From positions 1 through 64,000 of the forward strand of contig BLAL01000017.1 in NCBI GenBank assembly GCA_015698045.1: 64,000 bases of DNA. Direction: 5' to 3'. Source of the DNA: Rhizophagus clarus (lineage: Eukaryota; Glomeromycota; Glomeromycetes; Glomerales; Glomeraceae). The position numbers and the translations under genes are program-made. This document shows positions 44,640 to 61,999 of this stretch, one piece after another (the first letter of the stretch is position 1; each line of letters starts with the position of its first letter). The notes below the pieces were generated by a model, which saw nothing but the letters and a program-made list of their open reading frames with translations, had not been told where the DNA came from and made no database searches.

Positions 44640-44760
44640 TTTTTTTAATTCCTTCTCTCGTTCCTTCCTTCCTTCCTTCCCCTCCTCTCCGCTCCCTTCC
44701 TTTCCTTCCCTATTCCTTCCTTATTACTTTATACTTCCCCTTTCCCATTACTTTCATTAA
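44640..44760. repeat. (TTCC)n pyrimidine microsatellite
   Basis: TTCCTTCCTTCCTTCC-type repeats with CT-rich variation, immediately upstream (36-156 bp) of the cell-surface gene's start codon. It could act as a pyrimidine-rich promoter element; that role is inferred. Confidence 0.7.
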
Positions 44761-44795
44761 TATAAAAAAAAAAAAATTTCACATGCAAACAAAGT

Positions 44796-46969
44796 ATGAG
44801 ATTGAGATCTTTAAGTCTCATGATTTTGATAATAATTTCATTATTGGTAGACGATAACGGTTAGTGTTTTATCAATTAGGTTTAAATATTTGAAATAATT
44901 GAAGTAATTATTAAAAAAAAAAAATCTATATATGATTATAATTATTTATTAAAGTTTTATTAATTGTCAACTTCCTTTTACTTATAGGTTTTGTGAACGC
45001 TAATTATTATAAAAGAATAATACGCTCTCGAGCAAGAGCCAGCTTAGACAAAGTTCATGGAATATATCACATGATAAACCTTCAGTCCAGACAAGTTAGT
45101 GTTAGTGGTAAGTAATATTTATAAATAATGAAATTAATTTCATTACTAAAATTCTAATTAGTTAATATTATTTAATTTATTAAACAAGCTAATGTTGATG
45201 TTACTTCCACATCTTCAAATCAGCAAGGTAATATAAAACATATAATTATATACTTACGTATTCTTTCCTTTAATTATAATAATTAAATTTTTTTTTTTTT
45301 CAATTATAAAGATCCCACTCCTACAAGTTCTGATAAACAATCACCAACTTCGTCATCAGATCCAAAAACAACTGATAGCTCGACTGGCTCGAGCTCAAAA
45401 ACCACAGATAGTTCAACGCCAACGGATACGTCAACGCCCACGCCAACAGATACGTCAACGTCAACAGATACGTCGAAAGCTACGGATAGTTCAACGCCCA
45501 CAGGTAATTCAACGCCAACGGCCACAAGTTCAAAAGATACAACACCTACAGATCAACAAACACCTACAGGCTCAGTATCCGCGGATTCAGCATCCACATC
45601 ACCGACTCCAACAGATTCGACAAATATTAATATTGGATTAACTCCATCGCCTACGTCATCAGGAGATGTCGTCACAATATCAGTTGACCAACCAACTTTA
45701 ATAACTTTACCGGCTACAGATTCCACAAGTACAATATCTACAGATCCAACATCAAAACCTACGAGTTCGGCAACACCTACAACAACTACTACTCCTACAA
45801 CTCCTACAGATTCAGCATCGGCAGATCCAACATCTACAAATACAAAATCCACGGATTCGATTTCCATTATACCGCCATTACCGACAGTTTCAACGGATTC
45901 TAGTATTGGGATACCACCAATAACATCAGCTACATTACCAGGGGATGTCACAGTATCAATATCAGTTGAAAAACCGACTTTAATAACCTTACCACCTATA
46001 CCGTCTCCTAATGTACCTCCATTACCAACAAACCCTATTCCGACTGATAAACCAACTGTTCCAACACCTATACCCGTAATCTTTCCTCCACCAAAACAAC
46101 CCACAATTCCAGGAAATGTACCTGTACCAGTAGGAGGAAAAGAACCTGTCGCACCAGTAGCAAATGTGCCAGTAGGAGGAAAAGAACCTGTCGCACCAGG
46201 AGTAAATGTACCAGCTGCACCAGTACCAGTAGGAGGAAATGAACCTGCCGCACCAGGAGCAAATGTACCAGCAGGAGGAAAAGGACCTGTTGCACAAGGT
46301 GAGCCTGTAAACGCACCAGCTCCAGGAGAAGTACCTGCACCTGGTGGTGCACCAGGAGCACCAGGTGGTGTACCCGCACCAGGAATACCAGGAGCACCAG
46401 GTGGTATACCCGCACCAGAAATACCAGGAGCACCAGGTGGTGTACCCGCAGGAACACCAGGAGTGCCAGGTGGTGTACCTACACCAGGAGTACCAGAAGG
46501 TCCAGGAGATTCCGGAGGTTCTACAGAGACTGGGAAATCAAGACCACCAGATGGAACAGATAACTCAAATAATAATAATTCGGATAAATATGCCGAAAAT
46601 CCAGATACGGCAAATAGTGATGTATTAGGACCAGCAATTGGAGGAGCTGTAGTAGGCGCGGCAGCAATTGGAATGATAACATTAATAATGGTGAGAAAGA
46701 AAACAAGAGTATGTGTGATTAAAGGTGTTCCATTGTCGGATAGCGATTCAATGGAATATGGTTACGCATACGAAAGTTACCCTACAACTCCTCCAGGAGC
46801 TTATATAAGACAACGAACAAGCGGAGCTTCATCTATTGCATCATCCTTATCATCATCTTCAATAAAATTTATTTCTAGCATCAAAAATTCTGTTTCTAAT
46901 ATTCTTCCGATACCACATGATTCTGCTAATCTTACTGGTCAAAGCAAATTTGTTGAACAGTTGTTTTGA
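44796..46969 (+). CDS. Mucin-like, collagen-like single-pass membrane protein (4 exons)
   Basis: Exons 44796-44859, 44988-45107, 45189-45227 and 45312-46969, all with GT-AG introns (128, 81 and 84 nt), give 626 residues. Exon 1 encodes a signal peptide (MRLRSLSLMILIIISLLVDD). A short basic segment follows (NYYKRIIRSRARASLDKV). Exon 4 is a very long Ser/Thr/Pro/Asp-rich stretch (TDSSTPTDTSTPTPTD), heavily O-glycosylable. It contains two related modules, GDVVTISVDQPTLITLP and GDVTVSISVEKPTLITLP. Then PVGGKEPVAPG repeats and a collagen-like GAPGGVPAPG section, a transmembrane helix (VLGPAIGGAVVGAAAIGMIT) with RKKTR stop-transfer, and a ~90-residue Ser-rich cytoplasmic tail. The architecture recalls fungal Msb2/Wsc/Mid2-type surface sensors or adhesins. 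No homologue is claimed. Confidence 0.8.
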
Positions 46970-48300
46970 AAAGTTATTTTATTTGTAATTTAGTATTTGT
47001 TTATTATAATTTTTTTTTTTTTTTTGTATATTAATACATTATCACTATATAAAATTCACACAAATCCTAGATAATTTTTAGTTAGAAATAAAAAGTACTG
47101 TAATGGTAGTTTTTAGCAACAAACAATAAGCAATAGGGAAGGGAAATTATTCAATTTATTAATTAATTTAATAATAATAATAATGACAACAATAATAATT
47201 AATAGTGTTTTGTATTGTAAAAAAACACACTACTTGTATAACAAAAACTCAGATTCAAATTCTTCATTAATAATAAATTAATAATAGTAACTAGATTGTA
47301 AAAAATTTTTTTTTAAATCTATGTTCTTTTTTTTTTGTTGTTTTTTTTTTTCTATCATTATCGGTAAATAATGCCATTTGATTTTCATCATTTTTTTTTT
47401 TTCAAGAAATTAATTCTCCTTATCATTCTGCCATTTAAATTCAGCTCACTTTATTATAGCAAGTTTTACTATTGAAGTTACTAAGTTTCTAAAATAATTT
47501 TCCGAGAGATAAAGGGTTAAACATAAACACGCAGATGTAAATTATTAATAAGATTTCTTAAGTTGGAAATATATATTTGTTTACATAATTTTACGGCAAA
47601 TCTGATCATGAAAAAAACAAATTCTCAAGACTTTATTGATATGTTGGTATGAAATTAAAAAAATCGGAAACGGTTAATATAATATTAATGAAATCGAATA
47701 AATTAATTTAATATCGACTAAGTGCTGGTGTCACGACTGTTATGTATATATGTCGTCATCAATACAGTAAGAAACATTTGTTTTTTTGTGTGTCAGATTC
47801 GTGGTGCAGCCAACAGGTTGTGGCGCAACAAAGATCATAAGGAAAAAAATTTTTTTTAATAACATATAACCTCAAAAATTATTAAGTAAACGTAATTTTG
47901 GCTGCTCTTCAAGTTTAATTATAGCGATAAAAGGCGATTTTAAATATCATTATTGACTTATTTAACAAAATCCTTTCTTTCACGAAACTAAAGACGGTGA
48001 ATCAATCATTTATATGTTAAATCAAAATCAGCATTCAAAACCTTCTTCCGGAGCAGGTGAAATTACATCCACAGTACAAGTTTGAAAACTTTATGTCGAA
48101 GAAAAAAAATCTAATGATGTTTTTTTTTAAATTTGCTGAGCCACGACCTGGCACACTGTCAGTAAGAAGATAAATAAGATAAATATAGTTATCCTACAGC
48201 CAAATAGGATCATGCTTTTTTCATCGTGCTGATATTTTTTTATTAAGCTATAAATAATAATTGCATAATTATTATTCATATACTAAATCACCCCTTCGGG
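46970..48300. other. No gene seen
   Basis: Poly-T runs after the surface-protein gene (47010-47025, 47320-47400), then AT-rich sequence without recognisable coding. Confidence 0.45.
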
Positions 48301-48310
48301 ACCAGGCACA

Positions 48311-48710
48311 AGTGTGCATTTAAAGAGGGTGCGCATTTGTAGATTTAACTCATAAGTTGTTTATATGACAATAATATCGAAAAGATCAAAGTTGAATATT
48401 ATATTCTTTGTTATTAAATAACAAAATTAATAATTATCTATAATAGTCTGTTGTATTTGTACAATTGACAAGAAATTTCATTATTATTTGGCAATATTTG
48501 TTGCGATTAATAAGTTATTTTAATTGTAATAGTGAAAAAAAACAAAAAAAAACCTGTTTAGGTCGCACAAAAATCACATGTGTGCATTTGTAGAAAATTG
48601 TTTTATCTGCGGAATGAGAAAATCATTGCACGTGTAGAAAATAGAGGGTGTGCATTTAGCACTAAGTAGAGGTTGTGCATTTATAGTGTGCATTTATGGG
48701 GTTGACTGTA
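48311..48710. repeat. GTGTGCATTT repeats ending in a TACAGTCAACCCC-type terminus
   Basis: GTGTGCATTT or close variants occur six times (about 48312, 48330, 48580, 48648, 48673, 48686). The last ends GGGGTTGACTGTA (48698-48710). Its reverse complement, TACAGTCAACCCC, resembles Tc1/mariner-type termini (TA then CAGT). No matching left terminus was found, so this may be a one-sided remnant. Confidence 0.5.
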
Positions 48711-49486
48711 TCATATTTAAATGTCATGTACAAAGAAAATAGTTTAAAAAAGGCTAAAAAGGAAGTGTCACGTGTCGCGTTAAATTGGGAATAGTTTTAA
48801 AATATCGTATTACTTCGTATTTATAAGCATGATCGGCAGCTGCAGGTTACAGTATTTGATGATAGAGGGGTTAAAATAGAGGGGTTAAATATCATCCGAA
48901 CTGCTTTGCAGTTCTAACCCTCTACCAAATAATTAATGCTTAATGTCACACTTGTATTACAGAATTCTAATTAGTGATGTATTAAATGGGTTGTTTTTAA
49001 TTGTAAAAAAATATTATACAAATTAGCACAAAATAGAACTACGAGATTTAAAATCAACCATTTATTTTCTGCAATTGCGTTAATATTGCATTGGCAATTA
49101 ATCTAAAAGACGAACTATGTATTTAAATTAATGGTCAAATGAAGGCCAAATAAATAACCGGTGTATATTTTTTATTACAAAGGATTCAACCTCAAAAAAA
49201 TGGAGGTTTGAACCGATTAACGTTGGATCACAACTTTTATCCGAATATTTACACACACACGTATGCATGAATGCATAAATTATCTGAATTAAAATTAGTC
49301 TAAAAATCTACGCACATAACAATTACTGGGTAAGCTCGGATGGTCCCGGAGGTGAAATAAATCTCCCAAGGGGAATTCAAACCGATGCGTCAATTGAGAT
49401 TAATTAACCAATTAAGACAATTAAACGGTTAAAGTATAGTTGAGTTCAGTTCTTTGGTTGTCTATTGGGATATAGACGTTAGAAAA
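48711..49486. other. No gene seen
   Basis: Contains AGAGGGGTTAAA twice (about 48863 and 48879) and, on the minus strand near 49378-49430, sequences resembling polymerase III A and B boxes that do not fold into a tRNA. Confidence 0.4.
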
Positions 49487-49855
49487 TGGTAAGCAGAAGG
49501 TATATGTTTATAGATAAATGATCTATCTTTATTGTTATACGATGTTTAGTTACAATTATCCTTCGTACTGCCTCAGGCGGCGCTCTGTACGATCACTTGT
49601 CAACTAAAACTAATACAAACAATAAAATAAAATAAAAATAATACAACAGATGAAAACTAAAACTAAAATTAAAATCAAAACCAAGACTTATTCTTAATTA
49701 TTCTTTTTTACTTCTCACTTCTCACTAGAATCTTGACTGTTCAACTCGTATTTATATACAATAAAACTATAATAAAAATATATCTAATTTATCTAATAAA
49801 TCTAACATAATAAATATAACAAATAAAACAAATATAACTTCAACATTTTCCAACA
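49487..49855 (-). mobile_element. Lone LTR-like sequence, possibly Copia-type
   Basis: Read on the minus strand the stretch begins TGTTGGAAAATGTTGAAG at 49855 and can end in CCA at 49487. It has a TATA box (TATATAAATACG at about 49760), followed by sequence such as GAGAAGTGAGAAGTAAAAAA. TGTTGGAA-starts are common in Copia LTRs. No coding region is attached on either side, and the flanking 5-mers differ, so the boundaries and solo-LTR status are unproven. Confidence 0.45.
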
Positions 49856-51316
49856 TTAATCAACATCACGTGACCAACCTATCAGTAACAGTATCTCGGT
49901 CAACCGATTAAAATTATCAAATAATTCTGGTCAGATTATCTTATGCGGATCAGTTTGGAATTTTAGTCACGTGTTCTCTGAATTAATAATAAGATTAATA
50001 AAATATAACTTAAATGTATGAATAAAAACACATTGGTACAATTTGCAACTAAAAAAAAATTTATTTTTTTTAATATTAACCGATTAGTTAGTCGGCCAAG
50101 ACTCTTATTTAATCGGGTTAAGTTTTTTTTGGCTGGTTTCAATCTCCCCTCCACGAAAAAGATCACAAAAACATTCTATTTATTTGAATTAGAATTTTCA
50201 GTTTTATTAGCATAGCTCAGGGAGGATTAAATTATTCTAGGCCTACAGGTATAAAGTATTTGAATATGTGGGCAAAATGGATAATATGTTATGTAAAAAA
50301 GATTTTAAAAGGACTTTCCTGTGTTAAAACTTATAACATATTTTTAGCTTTTTAATTGAAAAAATAGTGGTGAATTGCTGAATTTGTCAATTTGGAACTA
50401 TTCCACAATTCAGCGTTACAGCATTATGGCATTACAGCAGTAATTCATTTCGATATATATTATTTGAATTGATATTGGTATATTGGTGTGATATATTACA
50501 TCAACATTGAGTGGTTAATATGATATAATCAGGGCTATGAAAGCTAAATAAGCAAAGTAGAACCATATTTATATGTGTCATTTATGTGCAAGTCAGTAGA
50601 CAACCACTCGTGAGGAAGGGGAAGAATAAGTATACTATAAAAATTTAGTCGGTCACGATCAGATTAATTAAAACGGCAAATACCAATGACTAATATTGTA
50701 GTTGATTTATTTTAATATACGGTCTAGCCTGTGCGTGACCCATGCAGGCGCGAAAAAAAACATAAATACATAACCTATTATGAATACGAAGGATCTAATC
50801 ACATTATCCCAAAAACTCCAAAATTAAGGTGGTACTTAGCCCGTATTAAGAAATTGAGCATAATTTTGGCTGGCATTAAAACATTTTAATTTGAATTACG
50901 TGCTTTATTTTTTTAGCCGCACATTGCCACATTCTGCTTGCTTTACATTATTTAATTAAATTAATTTTTATATGAATCCATATACTTAAGATTTTCTAGC
51001 TAATGTTCTAACTTGTAACATAGGAATTGAATTTCCTGATTTCTCAATAATTGTTTTTTTTTAAAAAAAATTTTTTTTTTTTACGTATCATATATTAAAT
51101 AATTTATTAGATGTCACAAATCATACATTATATATAATTATAAAAGTAAATCGGGATAATGCTGTAAATTATTATAAATATACATTAATAATATTAATTA
51201 TCTATCATCACTAGATCCATTCTTTAACACCTGTGACCTGCAGTTGTAGTATGGTAACTAAATTTATTACATTTCTATAGTCAAATTGATAAATTTCTAT
51301 TAATTATAACAATATA
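49856..51316. other. No gene seen; 3' flank of the USP7-like gene
   Basis: AT-rich. Two opposing open frames at about 49963-50215 overlap each other and look incidental. The GAGTGGTTAATATGATA repeat (about 50511) is shared with about 40788. Confidence 0.45.
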
Positions 51317-56596
<5,280 letters not shown>

Positions 56597-59169
56597 AACT
56601 ATTTTCGTTATATGATAATAAATATGACTTTGGAAATAAGCGTAAGATATGCCGATCGGAGGATTGAGCTCTTATATAGATAAAATCACGTGGATTGACT
56701 GCATCCTAGAACAACTAGTAAACTATTTATCGTAGTTCGTAAAATTAGAAAATAGGCTAATATACAATATCTAAGTTCTCAATTCAAACGTCGCCAACAT
56801 TATTATTACGATATTTCACTCAATTTCCACTCATACAATGTGAAACAAAATCATAAATCTCCAAGACAGAGCACAAAATTAATTTCCGACTCCTCACAAC
56901 GGTTATTCTTCAATCAAACTCTCCAAACTCAACCCACGCCGGGCCATTTGATGAATGGTGATGACTTTTACAGTTATTGGCACAAAGTATTACCATCAAA
57001 ACTTTATCTAGTAGTATAATTACGCCACCTGATCGATTTAGAACTAATTTTGTTTTTTCGAAACGTAAAAATTATTAATTTACTGCATGATATAGAAAGA
57101 AACATCATTCTAAGCAAACGATAATATAGCCCTGGATTATTTCGATCCAGAAAGGTTAGAAAATATTAATGTTATTATGATAATTATATGCTGTCAAATT
57201 CTTGAATCAACATTACGACATATTTCGAAATTATTTAAAATGACATAATAAATAGTTATCGGATGGGGTAGATATATAAGACCGATATCCCCATCCAATA
57301 ACTGAGTTATTGTTCAGTCAATAGGAATAATGCGGCGACCAATAGAAATTAATGCTACTAATACTGACTTCAATATTGGACCAATATTGGATTCTTATAA
57401 AAATACCGGTCATTAAAATCCCGCATATTCCTAATCTTCTGAACGACAACCTTAAATTAGGATTCAACTTGTAATAGAAAATAAATTTATTTACTGATCA
57501 TTAAAAAGTCGCTAAAGAGATAATTAAATTTATTTTACTTTAATTAATTTAAGTTCAAATATTAGTGTTTGTCTACGGATTAAATGTATTCAAAGAACAC
57601 CAATTTATAACATATAACATGAAGAAGGATTTGTGTAAAATTTGGATTATGATCAGACCTTATCATGGTACGGAAATCGAGATTTTGTAATGCGTAAATT
57701 TCTTTAAGGGTATATTCCGAAAACTCACTGCAAATTACATATAAAAAAAGTGACAATTAAATTCTTTATTTCTTGTGCAAATCAAACGAAACATTCAAAC
57801 TAATACAGCTTATTTTTGCGTCATAATCAAAACGAACATTATATTTTGCAAATAATAATGAGATTTGTATATTCGTGACTTGTGTACCAATCGGTGCTAG
57901 TTAATTTATTGAAAAAGTTGACTTCATAGGATACATTGAGCTTGTAAAGTATATAATTAATTTAGTAATTTATGCGCAAAATTTTTTGTGTAGCTCTGAT
58001 TGATTTTTCATTTATTAATCAAAAAAAAAATAAATAAAATAAAATCCTATGCGTTTTCACTCAAAAAAAAAATTCTCTTGCGTTTGTTCTACAAAATTCT
58101 TATGCATCTGTTCTCCTATAACGGACTATCAAAAATGACTACTTTTCGTATGCTGTTTTTACTAAAGTAGTTGTAAAAATATAATTTACTCAAAAAAAAT
58201 TCTTTCCTAGCTTATCTTACAACGGACTTACAAAAATGACTACTTTTTCGCACGCTATTTATATATAAAAGCTTCTTATAATATTGTGAAGTAATATCCA
58301 AGTGGTTTACTAGTCGTGTATCTATGTATGCATTATAACTCTCTCTTCAAATATAAACAAACGACAACAATTATAACTTTCTTCATAAACAAATGACAAT
58401 TAACACATCTGTCATAAAGTCTAATACTTTGGCCAGGATGGTAAGTTCTTTTGTTTTGCGTTTCTTCTCTGTTTGTAAAATTCTCTTTAGTTGCTAATTT
58501 ATTTATCTTTCTAGAACTTATTTCTTAAGAAATCAAAAAGACTGTTTCTTACTTCACAACTTCAACATTATTGTTGTATTTTTAAATTTTCTAGGAAGTA
58601 GGAACAAAATGGAATATTCTTAATAATATATGGACAACAATGAAATTTCAGCATAACATGTTTTGAATAAATTAAAAATCAAAGATGTGTTTTTATTTTG
58701 CAAATAAGAGGATAACTCCGGGTCAATTATGACCAACTTAGGAGAATTATTGGTTTTGACAGCTTGATAATTCCAGGTCCCCAAATCAGACACCCTAGAT
58801 TTATGTAGTCATTGATAAAGGTCTTCTAATTCTAGAGGAGGAATTAAATAGGTGTCAACTTACCTAGCGTCGCCTCCCAAACATTTTTAATGAATTTTTT
58901 TTTTTTTAACGAATTTTTTTTTTTTTTTTTTATAAAATTTTCTAGTTTTTCGATTTTTTTTAAACAAAGTTTTTTTTTAATGAATTGTTTTTTAGCAAAT
59001 GTTTTATTTTTTATTATTTTGACGAATTTTGCTTTTTTTTTTTAACCGGGAATTACTGTTCTTTAACAGATTTTTTATTTTAATAAATTTTTGCTTTTTT
59101 AACAAATTTTCCTTAATGTTTTATGAATTTTTTAATAACAAATTACATTTTTTATGATTTTTGATTACT
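56597..59169. other. No gene seen; A/T homopolymers
   Basis: Upstream region of the USP7-like gene, then AT-rich sequence. Poly-T runs at 58890-58985. A related pair around 58085-58260 (CTTGCGTTTGTTCTAC / ACTACTTTTCG repeats with GGACTTACAAAAATGACTAC) suggests local duplication. No coding is recognised. Confidence 0.45.
57254..57303. repeat. Hairpin, ~15-bp stem
   Basis: AGTTATCGGATGGGG (57254-57268) pairs with CCCCATCCAATAACT (57289-57303) with one mismatch; the loop is about 20 nt. Confidence 0.8.
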
Positions 59170-60290
59170 ACTGCAAATAAAATGTGTTTTTAGTTTTGCC
59201 TTTCCATATTCTTGACATTGCTAATTGGTGTTTGTATTCTTTATTTGTTAAACCATTCGTTCAAGAGGTATAATAATTTCTATCCATTTTTTTCTTTGAG
59301 GTAAATTAATAGACTCATCCAAAAGAACTTTATCTATTATTAGTGTATTATTAAATGCTAAATTTGTTTGCTAGTTTCAAATAAAGGATTACCTCTTTTA
59401 GTAATTTTTTGAATTTGATTAACACATTTTCACAAATTCTACATCAGAATCTTTGTTATCTGAATTATCCATTAACAAAACAACCGGGTTAACATTAAAT
59501 CCATTCATTACAAATGTTTTTCGCATTTAATTTTCTGCCAAATCGTTATATTAGGCTGAAATATTGAGCATTGTATCGTACTTGGACTACTTTTTTTCTT
59601 GAGGATAAATGCTGTTCAACAGCTCGCTTAACATGCCACGGGCATAATTGCACATGTGCATCAGGCCAATTTGACATTGCTGCATTAAATCATTAATTTG
59701 AACCATATCTTTATCAGTAAGATCATGTTCTTTAAGTGCTGTGAACCAACCTATTAAAATTTCTGTTATTGGCCGATTTTTACTGGCTGATACTAAAAAA
59801 GAATGATGTTCTGTCTACTACTCCCATTATCATATTTGTATTGTATGTTGCGTCTGTAACTATAGTTTTCAAAGCAAAATATGGAAGTTAGGGGAAAGAA
59901 TGGTGTAATAAAAGCAAATGATTTTGGTTTTTTGTCTGAAAAATGATTGAATAACTTTTTTCTTCAAAAAGTAATTTGGCAGATTTTATTTATCATTGTC
60001 TCGCCTATATTTCAATGCAGCTTTCATGAGTCCACCAATAGTACACCTTCCTTTAGAACATATTTCCGAAGCATGTTTTAATTTAAGAAATATAAGATCA
60101 TTTGGGTAATCAATTTTTATTGATATACAACCGTTACATGCACGTCTTCGAATTTGTGGATCTGTACCTCATGTTTATAAGGAAATATAAGTTTTTTGTT
60201 GAAATTGTTTAGAGTGATATACATATTGATCATCTTCTTCTGAAGCCAAAGATTTGACAGTGATATTAACAAAAAAAATCAAAAATGACA
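59170..60290 (-). pseudogene. MULE-family transposase remnant
   Basis: Minus-strand fragments in shifting frames. A zinc-binding-like segment (DPQIRRRACNGCISIKIDYP, then LKHASEICSKGRCTIGGLMK) lies near 60240-60010. Then TIVTDATYNTNMIMGVVD (about 59880-59820), TALKEHDLTDKDMVQIN (about 59745-59695) and AAMSNWPDAHVQLCPWHVKR followed by AVEQHLSSRKKV (about 59690-59590). DATYNTN, TDKDxxQINAA and WPDAHVQLCxWHVKRA are typical of MULE DDE domains. Multiple stops and shifts make it inactive. Confidence 0.7.
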
Positions 60291-60339
60291 CAAATTACAC
60301 AACTTAAAAACCAATAAACCAACGATATTTTATTCATAA

Positions 60340-60392
60340 TTAAATAAATAAAAAAAAAAAAAAATAATAAATAAATAAATAAATAAATAAAA
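60340..60392. repeat. A-run and (AAAT)n microsatellite
   Basis: A15 followed by about six AAAT units, lying just past the stop codon of the third F-box gene on its 3' side. Confidence 0.85.
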
Positions 60393-60412
60393 ACCATCTA
60401 TAGTAAATATTA

Positions 60413-61999
60413 TTATATATCTTTAATAGCTTCATAAATATCAAAAAAGTCCATTATTTTAACACCTTTAGCTTTAATTTGATTTAATAAATCAAATTCC
60501 TCATCATTTAATTTAGTATCATCCGGATTACCAAGAATTTTTAAACTATTGTTACTTCTTTCAATATAATTTAAAATAATTTTAAGAAATTTTAATTCAA
60601 AAGTATGATCAAAATTAATTATTTCAAAACAATTATGACAATTTTCCAAAAAATCCTTAAAATATAAAAACTTATCAGATCTAGTAAAAAAATAAATAGA
60701 AATTTGATTAATATTAATAGGTATATTGATCGCTAAATTTATAAAAAATTCATTAATATTATCAGAATAATAATTATTAATATTAATACATAAATTTTTT
60801 ATACTTAAATACTTAAGAAATGGTAAAAGTGATAAATCAAAATGAACATCAATTCTTATTTTTAAACAAATAAGATTTGAACAATACATTAAAATACTTT
60901 CAATAAGATAAATTTTCGGATTTTGAATTAATAATCTTTGTAATGATTCACCAAAATATTTGATCATTAAAGATGTAATATCAGGTTTCCAATAATTATC
61001 CTTAAATGATAATTTTTTGAGCTTAAATAATGCAAAATTTAAAATTTCACATTGACTAAATGATATATCCTTACAAGTTTCAAATTTTAAATATTTTAAA
61101 TTATATAAATTATTAAAACTTTTTAAATTAACATTATTAAAATTAATAGATATAAATTCAATATGAACTAAAGAATGATTTTGAAATTCTAAAGGTATAA
61201 GGAAATTGGTTAATAAAGAATTACAACTTCCTATCTTAAATGTTTGAAGATTTTTTTGTTTTTGAATAATAGTATAAAGTTTTTCTAAAGTAGTAGTATT
61301 TGTTGAATTACCAAAAATATGATTAGAATGTTTCCACATTATAATATGAGGTTCAAGAAATTTAATTAATAATTTCCTTAAATTTATACCAATATTAGCT
61401 ATATTGCTTAAAAATTCTTGTTCAATTTCATTATAAACATCCGTATTTACACATATTTTTAATGATAATGAATTTAAATTTGAAATGAAATTTTGAAAAT
61501 CAAAATTTTTAAAACTTTCATGATAAAATATATGTGTAGAAATATCTAATCGTTTAATATTTCTACTTTGACGTAAAATTGATTGATGAAATATTGGAAG
61601 AGTTTCTTCACCTAAATTAATGGTTGATAAACCCGAACATTTTAAGAACCATCTATAAATAACAGTATCTATTATATAATAACTATAATTTTCCAAATAT
61701 TTTGGATATTTAAATAATGGATTGTATTCTTCTTCAAATTTAATATTATTAATCAAATTTAATTCTAATTGATTATTCAATTGTAAGATTTCTGCTTTAT
61801 TAAAGCAAAAAATTAAGGTTAAAGCAATTTGACAAGTTTTCTCGGTTATATTTTTGAATGGATCTGCGTAAAGCAAAGGAACCGTTGATTTACACCAATA
61901 TCGATTAACTAATAAGCAATTAAATAATGTTAACCGATCATTTTGAAGATATTGTAAAATGTAATGAATACAATTATCCGTTAAATAAGGCAAAGTCAT
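60413..61999 (-). CDS. F-box/LRR-like protein (third, divergent)
   Basis: 528 residues from ATG 61999. The N-terminus is a clear F-box (LPYLTDNCIHYILQYLQNDR, TLFNCLLVNRYWCKSTVPLL). The rest carries many LRR-like segments (NLYNLKYLKFETCKDI, LFKLKKLSFKDN, LICLKIRIDVHFD, FLKYLSIKNLCIN). It ends in a charged segment, LLNQIKAKGVKIMDFFDI. It differs strongly from the two plus-strand paralogues apart from the F-box and the general plan. No introns, stops or frameshifts. It presumably acts as a substrate receptor in an SCF ubiquitin ligase. It is convergent with the MULE remnant. Confidence 0.87.
   Translation of the reverse strand: MTLPYLTDNCIHYILQYLQNDRLTLFNCLLVNRYWCKSTVPLLYADPFKNITEKTCQIALTLIFCFNKAEILQLNNQLELNLINNIKFEEEYNPLFKYPKYLENYSYYIIDTVIYRWFLKCSGLSTINLGEETLPIFHQSILRQSRNIKRLDISTHIFYHESFKNFDFQNFISNLNSLSLKICVNTDVYNEIEQEFLSNIANIGINLRKLLIKFLEPHIIMWKHSNHIFGNSTNTTTLEKLYTIIQKQKNLQTFKIGSCNSLLTNFLIPLEFQNHSLVHIEFISINFNNVNLKSFNNLYNLKYLKFETCKDISFSQCEILNFALFKLKKLSFKDNYWKPDITSLMIKYFGESLQRLLIQNPKIYLIESILMYCSNLICLKIRIDVHFDLSLLPFLKYLSIKNLCININNYYSDNINEFFINLAINIPININQISIYFFTRSDKFLYFKDFLENCHNCFEIINFDHTFELKFLKIILNYIERSNNSLKILGNPDDTKLNDEEFDLLNQIKAKGVKIMDFFDIYEAIKDI

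Noticed and set aside
45304..46457. Minus-strand open frames rich in V/G/L
   Set aside because: They are shadows of the repetitive plus-strand mucin-like exon, which has splice-supported continuity and a membrane segment.
49370..49440. Minus-strand A/B-box-like sequence
   Set aside because: The spacing is plausible but the D-arm and acceptor stems do not pair.
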